From contig CAZLGT010000016.1 of the NCBI GenBank assembly GCA_964559175.1, positions 1 through 64,000 on the forward strand: a stretch of DNA of 64,000 nt. Reading direction: 5' to 3'. Origin of the DNA: Mariniphaga sp964559175 (lineage in GTDB: Bacteria; Bacteroidota; Bacteroidia; Bacteroidales; Prolixibacteraceae). Within the stretch, counting starts at the first letter, position 1, and every line of letters starts with the position of its first letter. The position numbers and the translations under genes were made by a program. The notes beneath the pieces are model-generated. The model did not search any database. It was given only the letters and a program-made list of their open reading frames with translations, and was not told the DNA's origin. This document shows, in pieces, positions 53,129 to 62,622 of this stretch.

Positions 53129-54783
53129 TTGAAAAAATAAACCGGTTGAACCCCACTACTATTCGCATTTTAATTGCAGCAATTGCCGCCTTGCTGTTCA
53201 TTCCTTTTTTAGGCGGCGAACATTTATTCGACTGGGACGAGATTAACTTTGCCGAATCGGCCCGTGAAATGATAGTAACCGGCGACTACCTCACCGTTCA
53301 GATTAATTTTCAGCCATTTTGGGAAAAACCGCCGCTGTTTATCTGGATGCAGGTTCTCTCCATGAAACTCTTTGGTATGAACGAATTTGCAGCCCGTTTT
53401 CCCAATGCCGTTTGCGGAATTGTAACACTGCTTGTACTTTTCAACATTGGCCGGAAAATCAGAAACAATCTGTTTGGTTTATTGTGGGTAATGGCCTATG
53501 CAGGTTCGGTTTTGCCGTTCTTCTATTTCAAATCGGGCATCATCGACCCGTGGTTCAACCTGTTCATTTTTCTTGGGGTTTACTTTTTAATGCTGTACGC
53601 TTTTCCTGAAAACATACAAAAAATTCGAAACATCATCCTCGCAGCAACGTTTGCCGGGCTCGCCATTCTCACAAAAGGACCGGTTGGATTTTTACTGATT
53701 GCCCTCACGGGCAGTGTATTTTTGATTTGGGTGAAATTCAAGGTGAAAGTACGGGTGATGGATGTAATAACTTACTTCATAGTTTTGGCCCTGACAGGAG
53801 GCTCGTGGTTTATCCTTCAGATTTTAACCGGAAATTTCGATACGGTGGTTGAATTCATTGTGTACCAGGTTCGGCTGTTTCAAACTCAGGATGCCGGACA
53901 CGGCGGCTTTTTCGGGTACCATTTTGTGGTGTTGTTTTTCGGCGTTTTTCCCTCTTCCATTCTGGCTTTAAAAGCATTTGGAAAAGAACCTTCGGATGAA
54001 AATCTCTACCCGTTTATGAAAAAATGGATGGTTATTTTGTTTTGGGTGGTGCTCATTCTGTTTTCCATTGTAAAAACCAAAATTGTGCACTACTCTTCGC
54101 TGGCCTACTTTCCGCTTACCTTTCTGGCTGCCGGATTTGTTTACCGTGCCTGGCAGAACCAATTTAAATGGAGCAAATGGATGTCGGCCATCATCATTGC
54201 TATTTCGGTTTTGGTGGCACTACCGGTTATGTTGTTGCCGTTTGTGGATAAATTCAAATACAAAATCATTGAAAGCAATCTGATAAATGACGCTTTTGCC
54301 GTTGAAAACCTGAAAGCAGAAGCCAACTGGACCGGATTGGAGTTTTTGCCCGGCCTGCTTTTTCTACTGGCCATTATTTTCATTTTCCTTCGTATAAAAA
54401 AGACTGAACCGCTTAAACGAGCTGTTTTTCTGTGGGGAACAACCATGATTTTTACGCTTTCTGTGATTCTTGTTTTGGTTCCCCGCATTGAGAAATATTC
54501 GCAAAATGCACTCATCGAATTTTTTAAATCGAAAGCCGGACAGGATGTTTACCTGAAAAACATCCATTTTAAATCGTATGCCACCTGGTTTTATGGCGAA
54601 ACGCAACCTCCTTCAAACCAAAATTTTTATAATGACGAATGGCTTTTAACAGGCGACATCGATAAAGATGTGCTTTTTGTAACCAAAATTCACAGGGCGC
54701 CACTGATGGAAAAATACGATGATATTGAAGAAACCGGAAGAAAGAACGGTTTTGTATTTTATGTACGAAAAGCCAAAAAGTAA
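53125..54783 (+). CDS. GT39/ArnT-like glycosyltransferase
   Basis: 552 residues from the ATG at 53125. Eleven or twelve hydrophobic segments with the acidic loop motif FDWDEINFAESAREM after TM1, the hallmark of the GT39/ArnT/PMT-type lipid-linked glycosyltransferases, and later KSGIIDPWFNLF and AILTKGPVGFLL. These enzymes use polyprenyl-phosphate sugars at the outer face of the inner membrane to modify lipid A or proteins. It is coupled to the PAP2 gene. The acceptor is unknown. Confidence 0.88.
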   Translation: MIEKINRLNPTTIRILIAAIAALLFIPFLGGEHLFDWDEINFAESAREMIVTGDYLTVQINFQPFWEKPPLFIWMQVLSMKLFGMNEFAARFPNAVCGIVTLLVLFNIGRKIRNNLFGLLWVMAYAGSVLPFFYFKSGIIDPWFNLFIFLGVYFLMLYAFPENIQKIRNIILAATFAGLAILTKGPVGFLLIALTGSVFLIWVKFKVKVRVMDVITYFIVLALTGGSWFILQILTGNFDTVVEFIVYQVRLFQTQDAGHGGFFGYHFVVLFFGVFPSSILALKAFGKEPSDENLYPFMKKWMVILFWVVLILFSIVKTKIVHYSSLAYFPLTFLAAGFVYRAWQNQFKWSKWMSAIIIAISVLVALPVMLLPFVDKFKYKIIESNLINDAFAVENLKAEANWTGLEFLPGLLFLLAIIFIFLRIKKTEPLKRAVFLWGTTMIFTLSVILVLVPRIEKYSQNALIEFFKSKAGQDVYLKNIHFKSYATWFYGETQPPSNQNFYNDEWLLTGDIDKDVLFVTKIHRAPLMEKYDDIEETGRKNGFVFYVRKAKK

Positions 54784-54820
54784 AACTACTGCCAGATCAA
54801 ACATGAAAAATGTCCAATGC

Positions 54821-54902
54821 TGTCATTTGGACGAGTTCGCGAGGAGAAATCTGTTTCTATTTCAGAGATTTCTCACCCGGAATACCGGGATTCGAAATGA
54901 CA
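54821..54902. repeat. 82-bp palindromic intergenic element
   Basis: Nested arms: TGTCATTT (54821-54828) with AAATGACA (54895-54902), GAGAAATCT (54844-54852) with AGATTTCTC (54866-54874), and CCCGG-AATA-CCGGG (54876-54889). It resembles small non-autonomous palindromic repeats that I have seen repeatedly in Bacteroidota genomes. Nothing else is in this gap between convergent genes. Confidence 0.65.
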
Positions 54903-54921
54903 TTTCAATGTAGAGATAACA

Positions 54922-55803
54922 CTATTCCACAAAACTCCGGTAGTAACTCGCTTTTTGTTCGTCGTTAAAACGCACATGAATATTCGACATGTAACCGGCA
55001 TATTCACTTCTTGATTCAGGTTTCAGTTCCCACAATTTTTCGAAATAGCCCAGTGCCACTCTAAAATCAGCAGTTACTTTGTCAAGTTCTTTCAGCAAAA
55101 TGCGGTACTGGCTTCGGGTGCGGTTGTTTTCATATTTGGCCATTTCGCGCTGGTAACGTTCTTCAGCCTGGTGATAAATTCTTGTAGCATTCCATTCCAG
55201 GCCATTCACATTTTCCGGGTTTAATTCCAGCAAAACCAGGCTCACTGAATCAAGCACTTCTTCATTTCCCAGTTGTTTGTTCAATTCGAAATACTTCTCC
55301 ATATTTGGTTCGGTGCTCTTTGCTTCCTGATTCATTTCATCCCAGGTGTTTAGCGCCTTTTCCGTCATATCAATTTCATCGTAAATGGCAAACAACCGGC
55401 TGTTCACACCTTCAATCTCGCTGTCAAAATTTTCCTGCAAAAATTCCAGCGAAGAAAGTTCTCTGGAAAGATTATCCTGTTTCCGGTAAATTTCTGCCAG
55501 CGTGGAATACATCTCAGCACTGGCAAAGTCGCGGTAACGGGCCTGGTCGTACCACTCTATGGCCTGATTTGTTTCACCAGCTTTGTATGCAGTTTGGGCG
55601 GCCTGTGCATAAACTGCTCCGTCCAGATCATTCATTCCGGGGAATTGTGCAAAATAATTTTCCCAGGCTTCAACCGCTTCCGAAAAGTTGCCGGCACTTT
55701 CTGCCAGAGTCGCATTTTCCTGATACGAAACGAGGTTTTTGGGTGTTCCGCAGCTAAAAGCCAGGGCAATAATTCCGGCAAAAAATACAATTCTTGCATT
55801 CAT
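54922..55803 (-). CDS. TPR-containing lipoprotein
   Basis: 293 residues. Lipoprotein signal ending ALAFSC, Cys 18 (followed by GTPKN), then helical repeats with TPR character (WENYFAQFP, YAQAAQTAYKAGETNQAIEWYDQA, MYSTLAEIYRKQDN) and an acidic, coiled second half. Its likely role is as an envelope scaffold; I do not recognise a named family. Convergent with the GT39 gene, with a palindromic element in between. Confidence 0.78.
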   Translation of the reverse strand: MNARIVFFAGIIALAFSCGTPKNLVSYQENATLAESAGNFSEAVEAWENYFAQFPGMNDLDGAVYAQAAQTAYKAGETNQAIEWYDQARYRDFASAEMYSTLAEIYRKQDNLSRELSSLEFLQENFDSEIEGVNSRLFAIYDEIDMTEKALNTWDEMNQEAKSTEPNMEKYFELNKQLGNEEVLDSVSLVLLELNPENVNGLEWNATRIYHQAEERYQREMAKYENNRTRSQYRILLKELDKVTADFRVALGYFEKLWELKPESRSEYAGYMSNIHVRFNDEQKASYYRSFVE

Positions 55804-55919
55804 GTTTCCTGTTCTTAATGAGTGGCAAAGCTAAAAGAATAAAATTTCTGCTGAAAATTTTCTTATTTTTTGTGTAACGATTTGCCGTTTTACCCTGTCT
55901 TAATTAAAAGTCCATTTTA

Positions 55920-58553
55920 ATGAAAACCAAAGCAATTTTTATCATGTGTTTGATGTTAAGCGGATTAACAAAAGCACAGGAGCCGGAAAGAAAACTTTTT
56001 ATCGCAACCCAGGTCAACGGATACGACATTACCATTGATGGAAAACCGGATGAACCTGCATGGCAATCGGCACAATGGGAAGACCATTTTACACAATATC
56101 AGCCCCATGAAGGCAAATCGCCCTACCAACAAACAGAGTTCGCCATACTTTACGACGAGCACAATATTTATGTAGCTTTTAAAGCTTACGATGAAAGCCC
56201 TGACAGCATTTCCATACGAATGACCCGCCGCGATCAGGTAGATGGCGACCAGGTGGGAGTTGCTTTCGATACCTACCTTGACCGGCGTACGGCTTTTCTT
56301 TTCGTGGTTTCGGCAGCCGGGGTAAAAGCCGATTGGGTAATGAGCAATGACGGCGAAAATGAGGATTTTACCTGGGACCCGATATGGTGGGTAAAAACAA
56401 GCAAAACAGATTTTGGGTGGACCGCCGAAATGCGCATTCCGCTTACCCAGTTGCGGTTCGACAGGAATGAGGAACAGATGTGGGGCTTGCAGGTGTTCAG
56501 GCAGATTTTCAGAAAAGAGGAACTTTCGATGTGGCAACCCATGAAACGGGGTGGTTCGGGAATGGTTTCACAATTTGGCAACATGAACGGCCTGAAAAAC
56601 ATTCAACCAAAAAACACCATAGACATTATGCCGTATGTAGTTGCCCGGACAGAACGATTTGAAGCCGACCCGGAAAATCCGTTCAGAAAAACGGGAAAAG
56701 ACAATGGTTTGAATGCCGGCCTCGATGCCAAAATTGGTCTCACCAACTACCTGACACTTGATGTAACCATCAACCCCGATTTTGGCCAGGTGGAAGCCGA
56801 CCCTTCGGAAGTAAATCTGACAACCTACGAAACCTTTTTTGAAGAAAAAAGACCGTTTTTTATTGAAGGGAAAAACATTCTTCACTACAAACTGATGTTT
56901 GGCGACGGCGATCTCGCATACGACGGACTGTTTTATTCCCGCCGCATTGGCCGGCGTCCGCTTTTTTCGCCTTATTTGTAACACTATGAATATGAAAAAA
57001 CACCTTATTTCTCACGCATTTTGGGCGCGGAAAAAATTACCGGAAAAACAAAAAACGGCTGGTCGGTCGGCATTCTGGAAAGTGTTACAGCTGAGGAGCA
57101 TGCTGAAATAAAGGGAATTGAAAGCAGCAGGGAACAAACAGTGGACCCGCTTACCAATTATTTTGTTTCGCGCGTTCAAAAAGATTTTAATGAAGGAAGC
57201 ACTTATCTGGGGGGAATGATTACTGCCGTTAACCGAAAAATTAATGAAGACCACCTCGATTTTTTGCACACCAGCGCCTATACCGGCGGAATCGATTTTG
57301 TTCACAAGTGGAACAACAAAACCTGGATGCTCGATGCCGGCTGGTATTTCAGTCAGGTTAACGGCAGCAGGGAGGCCATAAAAAGAACACAGGAATCGTA
57401 TATCCGGACTTTCCAAAGACCCGATGCCGGTTATCTGAAATATGATACCACACGTACTTCCCTCATGGGACAGGGAGGAAAACTGACCGTTGGGAAACTG
57501 GGTGGCAACCTGAAGTTTATGGGCGGAATGGCATGGAAATCGCCGGGACTGGAACTCAACGACATAGGGTATGCCCAGCAGGTGGACAATATTTTTCAGA
57601 TTTTTTGGGTAGGCTACCGGTTTTACGAGCCTTTCTCCATTTTCCGCGAAATTAACCTCAACTTCAATCAGTGGGTGCAATTCGACTTTGGCGGAAAAGT
57701 TACTGCACCGGGTGGTAACATCAACTGGTGGAGCAGCCTGAAAAACTACTGGCAAACTTACGGAAGTATTAATGTAAGCGGAAGTCAGTTATCCAATTCC
57801 ATGCTCAGGGGTGGACCGGCGTATAAATCGCCAGGCTATACAAATCTTTCACTTGGTTTTTCAACCAACCAGCAAAAAAAGCTGACATTCAATTGTTCAA
57901 CCAACCAGAATTTCAGCAACGAAAAGGGTTACAGACGGGTTCAAAACTACAGTCTCAGGGTGGGTTATCGGCCGCTAAAAACGTTACGAATTGATTTGTC
58001 GCCCGGGTTTTATAAAACCAAAGATGAAATGCAATATGTAACGCAGAAAGACTTTACAAGTGGCAAACGCTACATTTTCGGACGGATTGAACGCAATACG
58101 CTCAACATGTCGGTTCGGATCAATTACAACATCACACCCGATCTTACCATACAATACTGGGGACAGCCTTTCGTAGCCACCGGAAAATATTCTGATTTTA
58201 AACACATCACGAACAGTAAAGCCGATGAAGTTTCTGACAGGTATCAATTCTATACTGCCAATCAAATCAGCTTCGATGCCGCAGATGAAGTTTACCGGAT
58301 TGATGAAAACCTCGATAACAATTCCGATTATTCTTTTGACAAGCCTGATTTTAATGTAAAAGAATTCCTGTCGAACATGGTAGTACGCTGGGAATACCGG
58401 CCCGGTTCAACCCTTTTCCTGGTTTGGTCGCAAACCCGCAGCGGATTTAAAAACGACGGTTTGTTCGATTTTTCCCGCGACTTTGAAGGATTGTTCAATG
58501 AAAATCCGCATAACATTTTCCTGTTGAAATTTTCATACCGGTTTGGAAGATAA
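55920..58553 (+). pseudogene. DUF5916 outer-membrane protein interrupted by one in-frame TAA
   Basis: One frame of 877 codons with a single stop at 56979-56981. Before it: signal peptide, a CBM9-like domain (ITIDGKPDEPAWQSA, then FVVSAAG) and the junction to the barrel (FEEKRPFFIEGKN, FYSRRIGRRP). After it, in the same frame, ILGAEKITGKTKNGWSVGI and beta-strand repeats to a C-terminal FSYRFGR. That is the full DUF5916 layout: the two halves meet exactly at the place a normal protein would read through, with no frameshift. The stop is one base from Gln, Lys, Glu or Tyr codons. A separate start for the second half (TTG at 57021) is unconvincing. Confidence 0.85.
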
Positions 58554-58604
58554 ACAGGTTGGCTTTATATTCTGTTTTATTACTTTTAATTCAACATTAT
58601 AAAA

Positions 58605-58636
58605 TTTGCTTTGTACGACAAATTGCCGTACATTTG
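58605..58636 (+). promoter_or_regulatory. Promoter with overlapping operator of the DUF1778-GNAT operon
   Basis: TTTG (58605-58608) and TACATTTG (58629-58636) 20 nt apart match the Bacteroidota promoter. An inverted repeat TGTACG (58612-58617) / CGTACA (58627-58632) with a 9-nt spacer overlaps the -7 box, a good position for autorepression by the antitoxin. Transcription would start near 58643, leaving almost no leader. Confidence 0.6.
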
Positions 58637-58647
58637 CTTAAAAAATT

Positions 58648-58932
58648 ATGGAGACGCTGATAAATAAGGATGAACGAATTGAGATAAGAATTTCATCGTA
58701 CGATAAACGAATCTTTCAAAAAGCTCAGAAACTGAGCGGTGATAAATCATTTAGCAGTTTTATTGTTCGGATTGTAAAAGAACAAGCTGAAAAAATTGTT
58801 GCTAAAAACAATAGAATTATTGCCAGCGAAAGAGACCGGGAAATATTCTTTAATGCTGTCTTTGAAAATAGCAAACCAAATCAAAATTTGGCAGAGGCAG
58901 CAAAAAAATACAAATCTCAAACCTCCCAATAG
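58648..58932 (+). CDS. DUF1778 antitoxin (TacA-like)
   Basis: 94 residues. The N-terminal half is a ribbon-helix-helix DNA-binding domain of the DUF1778 type (RIEIRISSYDKRIFQKAQKLSGDKSFSSFIVRIV) and the C-terminal half is a flexible, toxin-binding tail (FFNAVFENSKPNQNLAEAAKKYKS). It neutralises the GNAT toxin encoded next and represses the operon; an operator-like inverted repeat lies over the promoter. The stop TAG overlaps the toxin's GTG start by one base. Confidence 0.9.
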   Translation: METLINKDERIEIRISSYDKRIFQKAQKLSGDKSFSSFIVRIVKEQAEKIVAKNNRIIASERDREIFFNAVFENSKPNQNLAEAAKKYKSQTSQ

Positions 58933-59423
58933 TGAAAATTCAGCTTTTGGATAAAAATCACATCAGAAAGAATTTTACCTGTGAAGAAGAATCTTTGAAT
59001 CATTACATCAGAAAACAGGTTAGTCAGGATATTCGAAAACGACTGGCAACTTGTTTTGCAGCCATCGACAAAGATCAAAATGTTATCGGGTATTATACAC
59101 TTTCGAGCGAAAGTCTGGGCAGAGAATTGATACCCGAAAAATTCATGAAACAAGTACCCGAAAAATACAATGCACCGGTAATATTATTAGGCCGCCTGGC
59201 AAGAGACATTTCAACAAAAGGAACCGGGCTTGGCGAATTTCTTCTTTTAGATGCCTTATTCAGAAGTTACGATTTATCGGTTAAAAGCATTGGAGCAATG
59301 GCTGTTGTAGCAGAACCAATAAATGAGAAAGCAGTTGCTTTTTATAAAAAGTATGGTTTTGAACAGTTGCCTGACAGCGAAAAAATGTTTCTTCCGATGA
59401 AAGTTATCGGACAATTAATTTGA
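58932..59423 (+). CDS. GNAT toxin (TacT-like)
   Basis: 163 residues starting at GTG 58932. GNAT fold with the acetyl-CoA loop GTGLGEFLLLDAL, preceded by VILLGRLARD, and the C-terminal NEKAVAFYKKYGFEQLP with the Tyr used in catalysis by TacT. With a DUF1778 antitoxin this is the tRNA-acetylating type II toxin module: it blocks translation by acetylating the amino group of aminoacyl-tRNA. The frame is intact and both partners look functional. Confidence 0.9.
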   Translation: MKIQLLDKNHIRKNFTCEEESLNHYIRKQVSQDIRKRLATCFAAIDKDQNVIGYYTLSSESLGRELIPEKFMKQVPEKYNAPVILLGRLARDISTKGTGLGEFLLLDALFRSYDLSVKSIGAMAVVAEPINEKAVAFYKKYGFEQLPDSEKMFLPMKVIGQLI

Positions 59424-59511
59424 GCGAAAACATTTGCATAGTAGTCTTTTTGAAAGAACGGTTCCTTTTCATTTACTCATTTTTTGTATTTTTACTGAAA
59501 ATTGAAAGAAT

Positions 59512-59721
59512 ATGACAACAGTTGTAATAAATGAAAAAACAAAGAAAGGAAGAATCATTCTTGATTTAATCAGAGAAATGAATGTTGGAAAAATCATTGA
59601 AGAAAAAAAATCCCAACATTCTATTTTGAATAATATCACACTTCAGGCTATAAAAGAGGCGCAGGAAGGAGAAACTATAAAATGCACCAGCTTTGATGAT
59701 TACTTAAATAAAGTAAAATAA
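59512..59721 (+). CDS. Small antitoxin-like protein, orphan
   Basis: 69 residues. It resembles small Bacteroidota antitoxins paired with RelE/YafQ-type toxins: an N-terminal strand (MTTVVINEKTKKG), a helix (RIILDLIREMNVG) and an acidic tail ending DDYLNKVK. It is immediately followed, one base on, by a 14-codon open frame that reads like the start of such a toxin and then stops. Its role is not known; it might still bind related toxins. Confidence 0.65.
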   Translation: MTTVVINEKTKKGRIILDLIREMNVGKIIEEKKSQHSILNNITLQAIKEAQEGETIKCTSFDDYLNKVK

Positions 59722-59722
59722 A

Positions 59723-59767
59723 ATGTATGCTCTCGAATTCACAAATCAATATTTGAAAAAAAATTAA
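59723..59767 (+). pseudogene. Remnant of a RelE/YafQ-type toxin
   Basis: ATG at 59723 gives MYALEFTNQYLKKN then TAA. The first residues match the usual beginning of small Bacteroidota toxins that follow such antitoxins, but the rest (about 75 residues) is missing before the next gene at 59820. An A8 run just before the stop marks the break. Confidence 0.5.
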
Positions 59768-59819
59768 ACTTATCAAACTCATTCGAACAGGGACCCATTC
59801 AGATTTATTTTAATGAATA

Positions 59820-60515
59820 GTGCAGGTGAAAAACTACTTCTCAAAATACCCGTTCGCTCCAACCGGTCTCTACATTTTCCCCATTCTGGCATTGGTTTTT
59901 TTCATGGAGTTTTATTTGCCCTCCGGCGCACCTGAAGGGTACAAAAGTTTTATTGTGGCGTTCGAGTTTGCCAAAACTCCCGCAGAAATCCAAACCCTTT
60001 TCACAGGCCTTTCGTCGGAAACCCTTAAAAATATCGATAAAGCAAACTACATCGATTTCGGATTTATGCTGGCCTATTCCCTCTTTTTAGGACTGATGTT
60101 TAAAAAGGCTGCATCCGTTTTTAAAAGACGCTGGTTGCTTTGGGGAATTTTGCTTTCCGTATTCATTTTCCTGGCCGATTTTGCAGAAAATATCTTGCTG
60201 CTGAACATCACCAAAATATATGTATCCGGTTCAGAAATTGAAATTCTGATACCCATTCTGAAAAACCTTCACCTGGTTACCTGGCTCAAATGGGGCAGTT
60301 TGGCCGTTGCTTTTGTGCTGTTTTTCTTCGGAATAAAAAAGAATACCGGTCTTGCTAAATTCACCGGAGCCGCTTTGTTACTGCCTTTTCCACTTGCATT
60401 TTGGGCATTACCCCACAATCCCGTTGCCGAAACCTGGTTCGTTTTCTCGGTGTTCGGGGCGTTTGCCGGAATGTTTATTTTGGCGTTTGGAATAAAAAAA
60501 CGTCCAGCCAGTTGA
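59820..60515 (+). CDS. Multi-pass membrane protein of unknown function
   Basis: 231 residues with about six hydrophobic segments. Start GTG at 59820; a second in-frame GTG at 59826 gives the more natural VKNYFSKYPF start. The sequence has no recognised family signature. The second half has two long hydrophobic helices and ends FAGMFILAFGIKKRPAS. Convergent with the O-antigen ligase gene, 4 nt apart. Confidence 0.7.
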   Translation: MQVKNYFSKYPFAPTGLYIFPILALVFFMEFYLPSGAPEGYKSFIVAFEFAKTPAEIQTLFTGLSSETLKNIDKANYIDFGFMLAYSLFLGLMFKKAASVFKRRWLLWGILLSVFIFLADFAENILLLNITKIYVSGSEIEILIPILKNLHLVTWLKWGSLAVAFVLFFFGIKKNTGLAKFTGAALLLPFPLAFWALPHNPVAETWFVFSVFGAFAGMFILAFGIKKRPAS

Positions 60516-60519
60516 AACA

Positions 60520-62469
60520 TCACTGATTATTCCTGTCTATCAACTGCTTCAGAATTCTTTCCTTTTCGTAAAAACGTTCATCCCATCTCTCTTTGGGAAT
60601 GGACTGCAGGTACCCCAAACTTTCCCGGTATTTCCCCTCCTCATCGCAAACAGCCGAAAGGTTGGCAAGCGCTTCAAAATAGCCGGGTAAAATGGCCAAA
60701 GCCATTTCGAAGTATTTTCTGGCAGATTCCAGGTCATTCTGATAGAAAAACATCAACCCGAGGTTGTTCATCACCTGCACTTTTGCGGGATGGTCTTTAA
60801 GCGCCTGAAGGTAATCGAGTTGTGCGGCATTGTAATTTTTTAATTTTTCAGCAGCAAGCCCACGGTAATAATATACCGGCATGCCCACTGCATCGATATT
60901 TCTCAATGCGGTGGGAATCGTATTTGCGCGGTTAAGCATCAATTCCCAATGTCCTCTTTGCTGAGCCTCAACAGCCTTTTCAACTGTTGTTTCAAGTCTT
61001 AAAGATGAGAAAGAATAAATGAAAATGAACAAAAGGCCAGGCAGAAATGTAAAAACCCACAACAAGGAATTACGCTGCTCTGCTTTTTTGTCTTGTGGTT
61101 TGACATTCAATACCACAGCCACTGAAAGCCAAACGGCCAAAACACTTTGATGATAAATCCGCTCCAACGGAAAATCAAAAAACGAAATGACTGCGTACCC
61201 CAATAATCCTCCGGCAAGCAAAAAAGCCAGGATTTTTGTTTGTTTATCAACGGCTTTTCCTGTTACACGAAGCAGATACACAAAAGCCACCGCGAACATT
61301 CCCAAAAAGGCAATCAGACCAATCAGTCCCTTCTCTGCCAAAACCCACAAAAAATCGTTGTGCGGTCTGTTCCAGTTTAACTGTTCTTTTGAGAAATTGT
61401 AGTTTTTAAAAACAGGCTGAACCTTAATCTTCCAGTTTCCCGGTCCAACGCCCAATGCCGGATTTTCTTTCCAGACTTGCAGCGAAGCTTCCCATACATT
61501 CAGTCTGAAGCGGTTATTGGAAGCTTCCGGATCGAAAATACTCCTTAAACGGGCGGCAACAGAAAAATCCGAAGATGATTCCGCCCTGTAAATATAAAAA
61601 GTACTGCCTGCAAAAAAAAGAAGACCCGCAACAAGCAATGCGATTCTGAACTTTGCTGAAACCCCGAACCGCTGCCCTGCCAATAGCAAAAAAATCACCA
61701 CAAAAGCCAATGAAACAATCAGCCCCAGCCAAACAGCGCGGGTGCTCAGCAAGATTAGCAAAATGAAAGTGCCGGCGGCAACCAGGGCAAAAAGCATTTG
61801 AACTCTGCCTTTAAAAGTAAAAATACCCCAGACTATAAATGGCAACGACAAAAAAAGTGCAGAAGAAAACAGGTTTTTGTGTGCCATTAAGCCTTTAACC
61901 CGGTAAACAACAGGCAACCCATCGGGGAGGATTTCCACCTGCGAGTTGTGCACCAGGGAAAAATACTGATGGTAGCCAATGACCAACATGAAAAAAGTGG
62001 AAATCAGAAAAAACAATGGAAGTTTCCTCAGGGAAAAAGTATTCCCGGCTAAAAATTGAGAAGAAAAGATAAAAATTACCAGAAAAACAAAGGTTTTCGA
62101 AATATCAAACAGCGCTTCTTTAAAGTTAACTGCAAAGAACGAAGACAGAAGCACGACGAGAAAATAAACAGTGGTTAATCCGGGAAGTAAAGTCTTCCAA
62201 AAGGTTGTGCCCGGAAATAAATTCTTTTTCAGCAGAACGAAAACCAAACAAAAAAGAAAAGCAGATGAAACCAAAAGCCGGGGTACCAAAACAGAATCCT
62301 GGGCTGCCGGATAAACTACCATGGGAAGCACAACTATAATAAAACCGAAAAAAAACAATTCTGTAAACCGGTTACTCCTGACAGGTGATTGCCTCTCCTT
62401 TCTTTTATTTCCACCCCCTCTGGAATTGGAAGTCGTTTTTCGTTTTTTTTGTACTTTTCCTTTACCCAC
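60520..62469 (-). CDS. O-antigen ligase-family protein with C-terminal TPRs
   Basis: 649 residues. A basic N-terminus (residues 1-32) precedes about ten to twelve membrane segments with the Wzy/WaaL large periplasmic loop, including RPHNDFLWVLAEKGLIG, the Wzy_C signature. The C-terminal 150 residues are TPR-like (NNLGLMFFYQNDLESARKYFEMALAILPGYFEALANL). Such proteins polymerise or ligate polysaccharide or glycan chains on the outer face of the inner membrane. The genes divergent from it (glycosyltransferase, priming transferase) support a polysaccharide role. Confidence 0.88.
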   Translation of the reverse strand: MGKGKVQKKRKTTSNSRGGGNKRKERQSPVRSNRFTELFFFGFIIVVLPMVVYPAAQDSVLVPRLLVSSAFLFCLVFVLLKKNLFPGTTFWKTLLPGLTTVYFLVVLLSSFFAVNFKEALFDISKTFVFLVIFIFSSQFLAGNTFSLRKLPLFFLISTFFMLVIGYHQYFSLVHNSQVEILPDGLPVVYRVKGLMAHKNLFSSALFLSLPFIVWGIFTFKGRVQMLFALVAAGTFILLILLSTRAVWLGLIVSLAFVVIFLLLAGQRFGVSAKFRIALLVAGLLFFAGSTFYIYRAESSSDFSVAARLRSIFDPEASNNRFRLNVWEASLQVWKENPALGVGPGNWKIKVQPVFKNYNFSKEQLNWNRPHNDFLWVLAEKGLIGLIAFLGMFAVAFVYLLRVTGKAVDKQTKILAFLLAGGLLGYAVISFFDFPLERIYHQSVLAVWLSVAVVLNVKPQDKKAEQRNSLLWVFTFLPGLLFIFIYSFSSLRLETTVEKAVEAQQRGHWELMLNRANTIPTALRNIDAVGMPVYYYRGLAAEKLKNYNAAQLDYLQALKDHPAKVQVMNNLGLMFFYQNDLESARKYFEMALAILPGYFEALANLSAVCDEEGKYRESLGYLQSIPKERWDERFYEKERILKQLIDRNNQ

Positions 62470-62622
62470 TCTTGTTTTAAGATGAAACTTTGTTACCTCT
62501 GGGTCGAATCATTAACCCGCATATTTGCCAAAATCGGTATTATCACAAAATGGCATCCATTGTATTCCCCTGATTCTTTCCTTTTTAATACCTTTACGCA
62601 AATTTAAGAGATATATTTTAAT

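Noticed and set aside
57021..58553. An independent gene starting at TTG 57021
   Set aside because: It is in the same frame as the upstream half of the DUF5916 gene, begins in the middle of a conserved block and has no signal peptide, so it is the downstream part of one interrupted gene.
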